A DNA stretch of 64,000 bases from Rugamonas brunnea (GTDB lineage Bacteria > Pseudomonadota > Gammaproteobacteria > Burkholderiales > Burkholderiaceae_D): positions 62,001-126,000 of the forward strand of contig NZ_JACEZT010000008.1 in assembly GCF_014042345.1 (NCBI RefSeq). Direction: 5' to 3'. The position numbers and the translations under genes are program-made. Shown here piece after piece: positions 25,940 through 35,699 of the stretch. The notes below the pieces were generated by a model. The model saw nothing but the letters and a program-made list of their open reading frames with translations, ran no database searches and had not been told where the DNA came from. Every line of letters begins with the position of its first letter. Within the stretch, counting starts at the first letter, position 1.

Positions 25940-27805
25940 TTAGCGCAACTCCAGCACCAGCACCGAGCGGGCCGGCAGGGTCAGCGTGCCGTCCAGTGCG
26001 ACGTGCTGGCCGCTGATCACGTCGTCGCCACCGTGCACGCCGGCCAGCATTTCCTGGAAGCGGGCCGTGGCCAGCGTGGTGTCGCTGTGGTTCTTGTTGA
26101 ACGCCACCATCACCTTCTGCTTGCCGTCGTAGCGGAAGAACACATAGGTGTTGTGCTCGGGTCCGAACTGCATGGTCTTGCCGTGGTGGATCACGGGCTG
26201 GCCCTTGCGCCAGTTCAGCAGCTTTTTCAGGAAGGCCTGGGCCGCCAGTTGCCTGGGCGTCAGGCCGGCGCCCGTGTAGGCGTTGACGGTGTCGCCGGCC
26301 CAGCCGCCGGGGAAGTCGTGGCGGTAGGAGGCGTCGTCGCGGCGGCCGGTGGTGCTGGTCATCAGCACTTCCGTGCCGGCATAGAACTGCGGGATGCGCG
26401 GCGCCGTCAGCACGTAGGCCATGGCCATGCGAAACAGCGCGTCGTCCTCGTGCAGGTCGCTGTAGATGCGCGACAGGTCGTGGTTGCCTTCGAACAGCAC
26501 CATGTTGCCGGGGTTGGGGTACAGGTAATCCTGGGACAGGGTTTCATACAAGCTCGTCAGGCTGTACTGGGCGCCGTCGGCGTCGTCCGAGGCCAGCGCG
26601 CGGCGCAGCGTGTCGTTGAGCGGGAAGTCCATCATGCCCGGCATGTGCGAGACATAGCCGTCGAAATTGCGCTTGCCTTCCTGCCAGCGGGCGACGATGG
26701 GAATGTGCGGGCTCCATTCCTCGCCCACCAGGTTCAGCTTCGGATACTCGTGCATGATGCGGCCCGACCAGGCGGACAGGAAGGCGCTGTCGGAATAGCT
26801 GTAGGTGTCCACCCGCAGGCCGGACAGGCCGGCGTACTCGATCCACCAGATGCTGTTTTGCATCAGGTAGGTGGCCAGGTGGGGATTGGCCTGGTTCAGG
26901 TCTGGCATGGTGGCGACGAACCAGCCTTGCGTGAAGTCGCGCCTGTCGGCCTGCGAGCCGTAGGGGTCCTGCACGGCCACCCGGTGGTGCTCGGTGGGCA
27001 CAAACTTGCCCTGGTGGGTGATCCAGTCGGCGCTCGGCAAGTCCTGCATCCACCAGTGGCGGTCGCCGATGTGGTTGAGCACCACGTCCTGGATCACGCC
27101 GATGCCGTGCTGGCGCGCCTGCGCCACGAACGCGCGGTATTGCTCGTTGCTGCCGTAGCGCGGGTCGATGCGGTAGTGGTTGGTGGTGGCGTAGCCATGG
27201 TAGGAGCCGCGCTCCATGTTGGACTCCAGCAGCGGGGTCGGCCACAGCATCGTGTAGCCCATGGCGGCCACGTAGTCCAGGTGGGCCGCCATGCCGGCCA
27301 GGTCGCCGCCGTGGCGGCCGGAACCGTCCTGGCGGTTGGCCTGCTCCGTCATGCCGGGCATGTTGTCGTTGGCCGGGTCGCCGTTGGCATAGCGGTCGGG
27401 CATCACTTCATAGATGGCGTCGGCGCTGCTGAAGCCGGACCGGTCGGCCGAGCCGGCCGCGCGCGCCTGCAGCGTGTACGGGGTGCTGAGTACGGTCTTG
27501 CCTTGCTGGCGGAATTGCAGCGTCAGCGTGCCCGGCGCCGCGCCGGGTGCGATGTCCAGGTCGATGAACAGGTAGTTAGCGTTATCGCTGCGGGCCACCT
27601 TGGCGATGCGCACGCCCGGATAGTGCAGTGCCGGCTCCAGTTCGGCGATCCGGGGCCCATGCACCATCAATTCCAGCTGCCGGCTGTGCATGCCGGTCCA
27701 CCACGAGGGCGGCTCCAGGTGGTCGATGCTGTGCTGCCGGGGCTGCGCCCATGCCGGTGACGGGGACAGGGTGGCCAGCGCGGCCAGCACGATCAGGCGC
27801 TTCAT
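25940..27805 (-). CDS. Periplasmic GH13 enzyme, cyclomaltodextrinase/neopullulanase-like
   Basis: 621 residues with a signal peptide (about 1-20) and GGAGATCCC before the ATG. An N-terminal Ig-like domain (about 25-125) precedes the GH13 barrel. Catalytic motifs in order: DVVLNHIGDRH, GLRVDTYSYSD (nucleophile Asp), LVGEEWSP (acid/base Glu) and FEGNHDLSR (transition-state Asp). This architecture fits enzymes cutting cyclodextrins, pullulan or maltodextrins in the periplasm. It is divergent from the TonB receptor, and a TGTAG-N5-CTACA-type box (27931-27945) lies upstream. Confidence 0.87.
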   Translation of the reverse strand: MKRLIVLAALATLSPSPAWAQPRQHSIDHLEPPSWWTGMHSRQLELMVHGPRIAELEPALHYPGVRIAKVARSDNANYLFIDLDIAPGAAPGTLTLQFRQQGKTVLSTPYTLQARAAGSADRSGFSSADAIYEVMPDRYANGDPANDNMPGMTEQANRQDGSGRHGGDLAGMAAHLDYVAAMGYTMLWPTPLLESNMERGSYHGYATTNHYRIDPRYGSNEQYRAFVAQARQHGIGVIQDVVLNHIGDRHWWMQDLPSADWITHQGKFVPTEHHRVAVQDPYGSQADRRDFTQGWFVATMPDLNQANPHLATYLMQNSIWWIEYAGLSGLRVDTYSYSDSAFLSAWSGRIMHEYPKLNLVGEEWSPHIPIVARWQEGKRNFDGYVSHMPGMMDFPLNDTLRRALASDDADGAQYSLTSLYETLSQDYLYPNPGNMVLFEGNHDLSRIYSDLHEDDALFRMAMAYVLTAPRIPQFYAGTEVLMTSTTGRRDDASYRHDFPGGWAGDTVNAYTGAGLTPRQLAAQAFLKKLLNWRKGQPVIHHGKTMQFGPEHNTYVFFRYDGKQKVMVAFNKNHSDTTLATARFQEMLAGVHGGDDVISGQHVALDGTLTLPARSVLVLELR

Positions 27806-28327
27806 GGGATCTCCATTCTTCTGGTAGGCAGACTACAATTTATTGAAATTTAGCGATTTAAAAATAATAATTTAAAAACAGTGACTTAGCAACGTTCGTG
27901 CATTTCAAGCTTGGCGCGAAATGCTAAATTTTTAGTGTTGCTACATTATCGTGTTGCTGCGATGTGCAAAGTTTTCGATTTCTTCGCCTGGTAGGCGTAT
28001 CGGGGTCGCGCAGCATGGGATGATGGCTGTGACTGATCCCCGGCGCCGCGCGCCGGCGGCCCCTTTTTTCTTCCATCTTGTAGTTCGATTACATCGCCTC
28101 GTGCGTAACTCTGTAGCCGAAATACAACGCATCCCCATTCTTCTCATAGGGAGCGCAGTGTAAGCGTGCTTCTTTCGACGTAGCTAAACTTAACTTCGAT
28201 TGACACCAAATCTAGTTTTAGTACAAAATTCTTTCTGGAACGTCAAAGAACGTTGAATTCCAAGGAACCCGTGAAGTCGTTCGTGGCTCGGGAAATATAT
28301 TTGGTGTCGAGTGAGGGGGCATTAACA
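27806..28327. promoter_or_regulatory. Divergent regulatory region of the GH13 and TonB receptor genes
   Basis: 522 bp without a gene. Contents: box TTTAGTGTTGCTACA at 27931-27945 facing the GH13 gene; a GC-rich hairpin (28040-28056, arms CCGGCGC) with a T-run at 28064-28069, possibly a terminator or small-RNA end; and a receptor promoter with -35 TTGACA (28200-28205), -10 TACAAA (28222-28227) and overlapping box TCTAGTTTTAGTACA (28211-28225). Confidence 0.6.
28211..28225 (+). promoter_or_regulatory. TGTAG-N5-CTACA-type box on the receptor promoter
   Basis: TCTAGTTTTAGTACA lies between the -35 TTGACA and the -10 TACAAA, overlapping the latter, a position suited to repression. The 13-mer TTCGATTGACACC covering the -35 (28195-28207) recurs exactly before the MFS gene. 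Confidence 0.55.
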
Positions 28328-31081
28328 ATGAGTAAGTTCGCAAGCAAGCGCAACAGCGCCACTTTTCAACTGAGTCCGGTCGCGGCAGGCTGCGCCCTGT
28401 TCGTGGCCGCGTTGGCACAACCGGTTTACGCGCAAACGGCGCCGGCCGCCCAGGCTGACGCCGCGCCGATGGCGACGGTGACCGTGTCGGGCATCCGCCG
28501 TGGTATCGAGGACGCGATCTCGGTCAAGAAGGATGCCACCTCGATCGTCGAAGCCATTTCGGCCGAGGACATCGGCAAGCTGCCTGACGTCAGCATCGCC
28601 GAATCGATTTCCCGCCTGCCCGGTCTGGCCGCCCAGCGCGTGGCCGGCCGCGCCCAGGTGATCAGCGTGCGCGGTCTGTCGCCGGACTTCTCGACCACCC
28701 TGCTGAACGGCCGCGAGCAAGTGAGCACGGGCGACAACCGCTCGGTGGAATTCGACCAGTACCCATCCGAGCTGATGGCTGGCGTGACCGTCTACAAAAC
28801 CCCGGACGCCGGCCTGGTCGGCCAGGGCCTGTCGGGCACCATCGACATGCAGACCGTACGTCCGCTGTCGTTCGGCGGCCGCACCGTGGCGCTGAATGCC
28901 CGTGGCGAACACAACTCGCTGGGCAGCATCGCCGGCGCCTCGGCCAACGGCAACCGCTTCAGCGCCAGCTACATCGACCAGTTCGCCAACCGCACGATCG
29001 GTATCGCACTGGGCTTCGCCCACCTGGAATCGCCCATCCTCGACCATGAGACGGGCATGTACGAGCCATGGAAGACCGATTCGCGTCCAGGCATCCCGTC
29101 GGGCACCTACATCACCGACGGCATCAAGGCCGTGGCCACCAGCGGCACCAACAAGCGCGACGGCTTCATGGGCGTGCTGCAATACCGTCCGAACAAGCAG
29201 TGGACCAGCATCCTGGACATCTACGCTTCCGAGTTCAAGCAAGAGCAAACCAACAACCAGCTGGAAGTCAACCTGGGTGGCTGGAACGGCGGCTTCACGC
29301 CCGGCCTGAACTACGTCAATCCTGTGTTCAACGGCAACAGCCTGGCTGGCGGCACCGCCACCGGCGTGTTCCCGCTGGTACGCGGCATGTACAACAAGCG
29401 CAAGGATGAAATCCATGCTGCCGGCTGGAGCAACACCATCAAGTTCAAGGATTGGTCGCTGTTCGCCGACGTGAACTACTCGCAAGCCAAGCGCGATGAG
29501 CTGAGCCTGGAAAACAACCTGCAGCACAACCCTGTGGCAGGCACCCAGTTCCTCGACAACCTGGGCCTGAAATATGCGTCCGGCGCGTTCCCGACCATCA
29601 CGACCGGCCTGAACTACAGCGATCCAAGCCAGCTGTATGTGCGCAACACGATCTACGGTTCGGGCTACGGCAAAGTGCCGCACGTGGAAGACGAGCTGAA
29701 AGGCTTCAAGCTGGTGGCCAGCCTGCCAGTGCCGGACATGATGGAAAAGCTGTTCTCGGGCGTGGACGTGGGCGTCAACTACGCCGACCGCAGCAAGAAG
29801 CGTCGTCAGCCTGAAGGTCCGATCACCCTGACCGGCGACCAGTTCACCGTGCCGTCCAACCTGCAGTACTCGCCCGTGGACCTGAGCTTCGCCGGCGTGG
29901 GCACCATCCCGGCCTGGAACGTGCCTGGCGTGGTCGCCAGCGGCATGGCGTTCAACCCGGTCGACAACCTGTCCTACCTGGTGACCAAGGCCTGGGACGT
30001 GCAGGAAAAAGTGACCACCAGCTTCGTCAAGGCCAACATCGAAGCCGAAATGGGCGATGTGAGCGTGCGCGGTAACGTGGGCGTGCAAGTGCAGCGCACC
30101 CACCAGTCGTCGCAATCGCGTTATGTGGACAATTCCAGCGGCACCACCGAGATCAAGCCTGTGGACCTGGGCAAGACCTACACCGACGTGCTGCCTAGCC
30201 TGAACCTGGCGTTCGGCTTCGACAACCAGCAGACCGTGCGTCTGGCCGTGGCCAAGCAACTGGCCCGTCCACGCGTGGACCAGCTGAGCTCGGCGTTCCA
30301 GATGGACTACGACAAGACCCTGTTCCGCCTGACCGCCAACGGCGGCAACGCCAAGCTGGACCCATGGCGCGCCAATGCCTTCGACATCTCGTATGAGAAA
30401 TACTTCGACAAGAAGGCTTACTATGCCGTGGCCGGTTTCTACAAGAAGCTGACCAGCTACATCTACACCCAGACCAAGGACTACGATTTCTCGTCCTTCA
30501 TCCCGCCAGGCTATGTGTACAACACTGGTGTGCTGGGTTCGCTCAACACCGCTATCGGCCCGTTCTCGGCGCCGTACAACGGCCAGGGCGGCACGATGAA
30601 GGGTCTGGAACTGTCCGGCTCGCTGCCGATGAACCTGGTGACCAAGTCGCTGGACGGCTTCGGTGTGCAGGCTAGCGCCACCTTCAGCACCAGCGACATC
30701 AAGATCGAAGATCCGACCAGCAGCATCGGTAGCAACATCCCGCTGCCAGGCCTGTCGAAGCGCGTCACCAACCTGACCGCCTACTACGAGAAGAACGGTT
30801 TCGAAACCCGTATCAGCCAGCGCAAGCGTTCGGACTTCGTGGGTGAGATCAGCAACTTCGCCAACTCGCGTACGCTGCGTTATGTGGTCGGCGAGAACGT
30901 GGTTGACTTCCAGGTTGGCTACACCTTCAACGAAGGCACCTATAAGGGCCTGGGTCTGCTGCTGCAGGTCAACAATCTGACCAACTCGGCTTACGAGACC
31001 TACACCGGCACCCGTAGCCAGCAGCTGGAATACCAGAAGTATGGCCGCACGATCCTGATGGGCGCGAACTACAAGTTCTAA
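28328..31081 (+). CDS. TonB-dependent receptor, maltodextrin type
   Basis: 917 residues from ATG 28328 (GAGGGGG upstream; the in-frame start at 28253 is inside the leader). It has a signal peptide ending around AQPVYAQ, then a plug domain: VTVSGIRRGIEDAISVKKDATSIVEAISAEDIGKLPDVSIAESISRLPG. This is the wording of large sugar-type receptors of Caulobacter and Xanthomonas. The barrel follows, ending in the aromatic LMGANYKF, with the C-terminal Phe needed for outer-membrane assembly. Codon use is strongly biased to C-ending codons, suggesting high expression. The surrounding amylolytic genes make malto-oligosaccharides the likely ligand. Confidence 0.88.
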   Translation: MSKFASKRNSATFQLSPVAAGCALFVAALAQPVYAQTAPAAQADAAPMATVTVSGIRRGIEDAISVKKDATSIVEAISAEDIGKLPDVSIAESISRLPGLAAQRVAGRAQVISVRGLSPDFSTTLLNGREQVSTGDNRSVEFDQYPSELMAGVTVYKTPDAGLVGQGLSGTIDMQTVRPLSFGGRTVALNARGEHNSLGSIAGASANGNRFSASYIDQFANRTIGIALGFAHLESPILDHETGMYEPWKTDSRPGIPSGTYITDGIKAVATSGTNKRDGFMGVLQYRPNKQWTSILDIYASEFKQEQTNNQLEVNLGGWNGGFTPGLNYVNPVFNGNSLAGGTATGVFPLVRGMYNKRKDEIHAAGWSNTIKFKDWSLFADVNYSQAKRDELSLENNLQHNPVAGTQFLDNLGLKYASGAFPTITTGLNYSDPSQLYVRNTIYGSGYGKVPHVEDELKGFKLVASLPVPDMMEKLFSGVDVGVNYADRSKKRRQPEGPITLTGDQFTVPSNLQYSPVDLSFAGVGTIPAWNVPGVVASGMAFNPVDNLSYLVTKAWDVQEKVTTSFVKANIEAEMGDVSVRGNVGVQVQRTHQSSQSRYVDNSSGTTEIKPVDLGKTYTDVLPSLNLAFGFDNQQTVRLAVAKQLARPRVDQLSSAFQMDYDKTLFRLTANGGNAKLDPWRANAFDISYEKYFDKKAYYAVAGFYKKLTSYIYTQTKDYDFSSFIPPGYVYNTGVLGSLNTAIGPFSAPYNGQGGTMKGLELSGSLPMNLVTKSLDGFGVQASATFSTSDIKIEDPTSSIGSNIPLPGLSKRVTNLTAYYEKNGFETRISQRKRSDFVGEISNFANSRTLRYVVGENVVDFQVGYTFNEGTYKGLGLLLQVNNLTNSAYETYTGTRSQQLEYQKYGRTILMGANYKF

Positions 31082-31098
31082 ACCTACTGGATGTTAAG

Positions 31099-31143
31099 CC
31101 GAAAAAAAACCTCGCCATGCAGATGGCGAGGTTTTTTTTTCGG
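31099..31143. terminator. Bidirectional intrinsic terminator
   Basis: Stem AACCTCGCCAT (31108-31118), loop GCAG, complementary arm 31123-31133, flanked by eight A on one side and ten T on the other. It would stop the receptor transcript from the left and the M2 peptidase transcript from the right. Confidence 0.9.
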
Positions 31144-31158
31144 CTGCATGTTTTTGCG

Positions 31159-32982
31159 TCAGTGTTTTTCCGCCGCCGCGAACTGCGCGTTCTGCGCGTC
31201 GAGCCAGGTCTTGAGCGGGGCAAAATATTCGAGCAGCGCGTTGCCGTCGATCTTGTCCTCACCCGAGATGGCTTTCAGCGCTTCCGGCCATGGCTTGCTG
31301 GCGCCCATGGCCAGCATCTGTTGCAGCTTGGCGCCGGCCTTGGGATTGCCGTACACGGAGCAGCGGTGCAGCGGACCCGTGTAGCCGGCCTCGCGGCACA
31401 GCGCGCGGTGGAACTGGAACTGCAGCATGTCGGCCAGGAAGTAGCGCGCGTACGGCACGTCGGCCGCCACGTGGTACTTGGCGCCGGCGTCGAAGCCTTG
31501 CTCGCTGATGGCGGCCGGGCGCGACATGCCCATGTACTGCTCGCGCAGTTCCCACCAGTGCTTGTCGTAGTCGGCCGGCTTGGTTTTGCCGGAGTAGACA
31601 TCCCAGCGCCATTTGTCGACCGAGTAGCCGAACGGCAGGAAGGCCACCTTGGTCAGCGCCCGTTGCAGCAACTGGCCGATGTCGGCGTCGGCCGCCGCAT
31701 CCTTGGGCATCAGGCCGATGGTCTTCAGGTAGTCGGGCGTGACGGACAAGGCCACCGTGTCGCCGATGGCTTCATGGAAGCCGTCGTTGGCGCCGTTGCG
31801 GAACAAATAGGGCTGCTTGTTGTAGGCCAGGTAGTAGTAGACGTGGCCCAGCTCATGGTGGATGGTGCTGAAGTCCTCGGCCGTGGGCGTGATGCACATC
31901 TTGATGCGCACGTCGTCCTTGTCGTCCATTGGCCAGGCGGAGGCGTGGCACACCACGTCGCGGTCGCGCGGCTTGGTCAGCAGCGAGCGTTCCCAGAAGC
32001 TGGCCGGCAGCTTCTGCATGCCCAGCGAGGTGTAGAAGCGTTCCGCATCGGCCGTCATTTCTTTCGCGTCGATCTTGCGCTCGACCAGCACCTTGCTCAG
32101 GTCATAGCTGCCGGTCTCGCCGGCCGGCTTGAGCAGCGGGTAGATGTTGTCCCACGTCTGGCTCCACATATTGCCGAACAGGTGGGCCGGAATCGGGCCC
32201 GTGGCCGGCACCACGTCGGGGCCGTAGGCCTGGCGCAGCTTGTAGCGGGTGTAGGTGTGCAGCGATTCGTACAGCGGTTTGACCTGCTGCCACAGGCGTT
32301 CCATCTCGGCCGCGAACTGCTCGGGCGGCATGTCGTACTGCGAACGCCACAGCGCGCCCGTGTCGGCGAAGCCCATCTCGCGGGCGCCCTTGTTCGACAG
32401 CGCCACGTACTGGCTGTAGCGTTGCTTGTAGGCCGGCGATTGCGCGTGCCAGCCGAGCCAGATTTCCTTCAGGCGGTTCGGGTCGCGGCTGTCGGCCAGT
32501 ACTTTTTCCATTTCACCCAGCGCCATGCAGGCGCCGGCGCTGCCGTCCGGGTTTTTCGGGCAGTACTTGGCCTTGCCGTAGGCGCCGGTCATCGCCGTCT
32601 GCGCCGCCGTGTAGGCTTCACGCTCCTTGGGATCGGACAGCATCAGCGTCAGTTGCAGCAGCTTGAGCTTGCGCGCGGCGTCCGGCTTGAGCGGCAGGCC
32701 GTTGTAGCGGCGCGCGGCCAGCGCCAGTTCGCCGGACGCGGTCAGGTAGCGCTCGGAGAAGAAGGCGCTGATCGCTTCCGTGTCGTCGGTGATGAAGTTC
32801 TCGCCGACCCAGGCGCCGCGCGCCTGTTCGATGCTCAGTTTATTGAGGCGGGCTTCCGCGTCGGCCAGGAAGCGTTCGGCTTCGGCCACGGTAGGCTTGG
32901 CGGCCGGCGCCGCGTAGGCGCTGCCGCTGGCGGCTGTGATGGCGCTTACCGCCAGCAGCGCCTTGATGAAGGTAGATGACAC
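31159..32982 (-). CDS. M2 family metallopeptidase (ACE-like peptidyl-dipeptidase)
   Basis: 607 residues from GTG 32982, with GGGAGA before it. It has a signal peptide (about 1-25). The zinc site reads HHELGHVYYYLAYN (HExxH) with the third ligand in NDGFHEAIGDTVALS, exactly as in angiotensin-converting-enzyme relatives. Bacterial members remove C-terminal dipeptides in the periplasm. It has no clear functional link to starch metabolism but lies within the locus, and its leader begins right after an intrinsic terminator (33003-33038). No TGTAG-N5-CTACA box is seen in front of it. Confidence 0.9.
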   Translation of the reverse strand: MSSTFIKALLAVSAITAASGSAYAAPAAKPTVAEAERFLADAEARLNKLSIEQARGAWVGENFITDDTEAISAFFSERYLTASGELALAARRYNGLPLKPDAARKLKLLQLTLMLSDPKEREAYTAAQTAMTGAYGKAKYCPKNPDGSAGACMALGEMEKVLADSRDPNRLKEIWLGWHAQSPAYKQRYSQYVALSNKGAREMGFADTGALWRSQYDMPPEQFAAEMERLWQQVKPLYESLHTYTRYKLRQAYGPDVVPATGPIPAHLFGNMWSQTWDNIYPLLKPAGETGSYDLSKVLVERKIDAKEMTADAERFYTSLGMQKLPASFWERSLLTKPRDRDVVCHASAWPMDDKDDVRIKMCITPTAEDFSTIHHELGHVYYYLAYNKQPYLFRNGANDGFHEAIGDTVALSVTPDYLKTIGLMPKDAAADADIGQLLQRALTKVAFLPFGYSVDKWRWDVYSGKTKPADYDKHWWELREQYMGMSRPAAISEQGFDAGAKYHVAADVPYARYFLADMLQFQFHRALCREAGYTGPLHRCSVYGNPKAGAKLQQMLAMGASKPWPEALKAISGEDKIDGNALLEYFAPLKTWLDAQNAQFAAAEKH

Positions 32983-33002
32983 GCGTGTCTCCCTGAAATG
33001 TA

Positions 33003-33038
33003 AAAATGGCCTCCGGACCGGGTGGTCCGAAGGCCATT
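33003..33038 (-). terminator. Intrinsic terminator between the GH31 and M2 genes
   Basis: Arms AATGGCC...GGACC pair over 14 of 15 positions around a four-base loop, followed on the minus strand by TTTTT. It ends only about 20 bases before the M2 start codon. Confidence 0.75.
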
Positions 33039-33143
33039 AATATACACGTCAGGCTGGCGCGTGTGGCGGTTTTGCCAAGTGTTGCGGATTTGTCAGCGGG
33101 TGCCGGCCGCCGCCAGCGTGATGGCCACCGCAGCAAGCGCAGC

Positions 33144-33159
33144 AAGGGTCTGACCCTGG
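33144..33159. repeat. Degenerate GGGTCTGACCC palindrome
   Basis: AAGGGTCTGACCCTGG adjoins the stop codon of the GH31 gene. It is a worn member of the palindrome family seen at 16749-16850. Confidence 0.5.
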
Positions 33160-33161
33160 TT

Positions 33162-35579
33162 TTAGTGAGCGTCAGCCGCCGCCAGTGAAATGTCCACTGT
33201 GCGCGCAGCCAGGTCGCTGGCCGGCAGTTGCACCGTCAGCAGGCGCGCCGCGCCGTCCCAGGCGAAGTCCACCGCCTGGCCGTCCAGCTGCACGCCGGGC
33301 GGCTTGGCGCCCACGTTGTGCACCTGCAGCGCGATGCTGCGCTGCGGGCGCTGGTAGTGCGCGCCCGTTTCCGACGACAGCGAAAGCGTCAGCGCGCGGC
33401 CCTGCAGCTTGCTGGCGAAGTGCAGCAGCTCGTATTTGCCCTGCTCCCAAGCTTGCGCCGTTTCGCCATCGTCGTCATACAGCTTGCCCTCGCCGCTGCG
33501 GACCGTGTGGTCGTGGTAGTAGTGCAGTTCGATGGCCTTGGTCGTATAGTCGCGCGTCGTCTGCACCACGGGCGCCAGCGGGATGAAGGCGCCGGCCCGC
33601 ACGTAGACGGGGATGTGGTCCGGCGCCAGCTTCACGGCGCGGCTGGCGCCGCCGTCCTGGCGCTGGCCCGTGTAGAAGTCGAACCACACGCTGTGCGCGG
33701 GGAACCATACCTGCTGCTCGGTGGCGCCCTTGCTGGTGACGGGCGTGACGAGGAAGTCCTTGCCCCACAGGTAGGTGGAGGCGATGGCGCGCGCCTGCAC
33801 GTTGTCCGGCTCCTCGTACAGCATGGGGCGCATCAGCGGCAAGCCTTGCTGGTGGTTGTCGAAGGCCAGCGTGTAGTTATACGGCAGCATGCGGTAGCGC
33901 AGCCGGATCGCGTCGCGCGCCAGCGCCTTGGTGGGCGCGTCGCGGTAGACCGGCTCGGACGGCACTTCCTCCTGCGCGTGCGGGCGGAACACGGGCTGGA
34001 ACACGCCATACTGCAGCCAGCGCGTGTACAGCTCATTGTCCAGGTTGGGGTTGGCGAAGCCGCCCAGGTCTGAGTGCATGTAGGCCAGGCCTTGCATGCC
34101 CATCTGCAGCGCGATCTCCGGCTGCGACTTCAAACCGCCCCAGCTGCGGTCCACGTCGCCCGACCACGGGATCATGCCGAAGCGCTGCGAACCGGAGTAG
34201 CCAGCCCGCATCAGGATGAACGGACGCTCGGTCGGGTAGTCCTGGCGGTAGCCGTCGGCCACCAGTTTGGCCCACTGGTGGCCGTAGATGTTGTGCACCT
34301 GCTGCGCCGTGCCGGTGGCGTGGCGCATGGAGCCGGGATGCACTTCCGGTTCGCCCAGGTCGCCCCACACGCCGGCCACGCCCATGTCGTGCAAGCCCTT
34401 GTAGATGTTCCAGAACCAGTCGTGGCCCGGCTGGCCGAAGATGTCGATCAGGCCCGTGTGGCCGAAATAGAAATCGTAGGCCAGCGGCGCGCCGTTGGCG
34501 TCCGTGCCCAGGATGTGCTTTTGCACGGCTTCCTGCCAGCGCGACGAGGTATCGACGATGAACGGCTCCGTGATCAGCACCGTCTTCACGCCCTTGGTCT
34601 TGAAGTCGGCGATCATCTGGGCCGGATGGGGGAAGTTGTCCTGGTCGAAGGCCAGGTTGCCCATGGTGCCCTTGACGGTCTTGCCGAACCAGTACAGGTC
34701 GAACACGATGGCGTCCACCGGGATGTCGTCTGCGATGAACTTGTCCACCGTGGCGCGCGCTTCCGCTTCCGTGTGGTAGCCGAAGCGCATGGCGAAATTG
34801 CCGAACGCCCAGCGCGGCGGCATGGGCTGGCGGCCCGTGAGGCTGGTGTAGCCGGCGATGATGTCTTGCCAGTTGTCGCCGGCCACCACCTGGTAGGTCT
34901 TGCGCCCGCCCGCCGTTTCGTAGGTCAGGCTGTTGTCGCCTTTGCTGTCGAAATCGAGGTAGCCCGTTTGCGGATTATCGAAGTGCAGCAGGTAGCGCTT
35001 GGACGACAGCGCCAGCGGCATGGTGAAGTTCATCAGCTCCGAATGGTCGCTGTAGCCATAGTCGGCCTTGTTGAACAGCGTGTAGCGATGGCCGCGCCGG
35101 TTCATGCCCACCGAGCGGGCGCCGGCGCCGTACAGGGCTTCCGTGCCGTCCAGCGCGAACTCGATGCGCTCGCCGTAGCCGGTCTTGCCGTAGCCGCGTT
35201 TTTCCGCCACCAGCGGCCGTCCCTTGTAGGCATAAGCGATCTGGAACGGCGCGCGGGTGATGGTGACGGTCAGGCCGCCGGTCGCGTATTCGACGGTGTT
35301 ACCCTTGTTCCTGAGTGTGGCCTTCACGGCGGCCGGCGCCAGCACCACGGCGTGCGACTCGGGCTCCACGCTTTGCCCGGCCGGCACGAAGGTGGTTTCC
35401 ACGATGCGGGTGGAGTAGGGCTTGATCAGGTACTGGCCATCGCTGGTGCGCACTTCCAGCTGGTTGCCATGCAGGGTGGCGCTGTCGAAGCGGCGTTCCA
35501 GGTTCTGGGCCAGCACGGCGGGGCTGGCGGCGAGCAGCAGGGCCAGGCCCGCGAAATGTCTGCTTGGTTTGCTTGTCAT
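33162..35579 (-). CDS. GH31 alpha-glucosidase, exported
   Basis: 805 residues with a signal peptide (about 1-24). GH31 hallmarks: the catalytic nucleophile Asp in GVWGDLGEPE, the acid/base region with RAGYSGSQRFGMIPWSGDVDRSW, and IVFDLYWFG at the start of the barrel. N- and C-terminal beta domains frame the barrel as usual for the family. It should release glucose from malto- or isomalto-oligosaccharides in the periplasm. It is divergent from the MFS-pgm-amylase operon across a regulatory region carrying at least two TGTAG-N5-CTACA-type boxes. Confidence 0.9.
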   Translation of the reverse strand: MTSKPSRHFAGLALLLAASPAVLAQNLERRFDSATLHGNQLEVRTSDGQYLIKPYSTRIVETTFVPAGQSVEPESHAVVLAPAAVKATLRNKGNTVEYATGGLTVTITRAPFQIAYAYKGRPLVAEKRGYGKTGYGERIEFALDGTEALYGAGARSVGMNRRGHRYTLFNKADYGYSDHSELMNFTMPLALSSKRYLLHFDNPQTGYLDFDSKGDNSLTYETAGGRKTYQVVAGDNWQDIIAGYTSLTGRQPMPPRWAFGNFAMRFGYHTEAEARATVDKFIADDIPVDAIVFDLYWFGKTVKGTMGNLAFDQDNFPHPAQMIADFKTKGVKTVLITEPFIVDTSSRWQEAVQKHILGTDANGAPLAYDFYFGHTGLIDIFGQPGHDWFWNIYKGLHDMGVAGVWGDLGEPEVHPGSMRHATGTAQQVHNIYGHQWAKLVADGYRQDYPTERPFILMRAGYSGSQRFGMIPWSGDVDRSWGGLKSQPEIALQMGMQGLAYMHSDLGGFANPNLDNELYTRWLQYGVFQPVFRPHAQEEVPSEPVYRDAPTKALARDAIRLRYRMLPYNYTLAFDNHQQGLPLMRPMLYEEPDNVQARAIASTYLWGKDFLVTPVTSKGATEQQVWFPAHSVWFDFYTGQRQDGGASRAVKLAPDHIPVYVRAGAFIPLAPVVQTTRDYTTKAIELHYYHDHTVRSGEGKLYDDDGETAQAWEQGKYELLHFASKLQGRALTLSLSSETGAHYQRPQRSIALQVHNVGAKPPGVQLDGQAVDFAWDGAARLLTVQLPASDLAARTVDISLAAADAH

Positions 35580-35619
35580 GTGGAGGGGTCTCAGTTTTTC
35601 CGAGTCATGTGTTCGGTTA

Positions 35620-35634
35620 TGTTATTTGACTACA
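35620..35634 (-). promoter_or_regulatory. TGTAG-N5-CTACA-type box before GH31
   Basis: TGTTATTTGACTACA, followed by a second TTGACTACA half-copy exactly 10 bp on (one helical turn, to 35644). It lies 41 bp upstream of the GH31 start. Confidence 0.5.
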
Positions 35635-35699
35635 TTTGACTACAAAACCACGGTGCTGTGCGCGGCTAACTCCTTTATTTTACTATGAAGTTGTTTCGA

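Noticed and set aside
27806-28327. Small coding frames (e.g. 27951-28163) in the divergent region
   Set aside because: No ribosome binding site, unlikely composition, and overlap with promoter elements.
31159-32982. M2 peptidase as part of the boxed sugar regulon
   Set aside because: No TGTAG-N5-CTACA element found between it and the GH31 gene.
35630-35644. Second full TGTAG-type dyad before GH31
   Set aside because: Only the right half (TTGACTACA) matches; the left half lacks TGTAG, so it is reported only as a half-copy.
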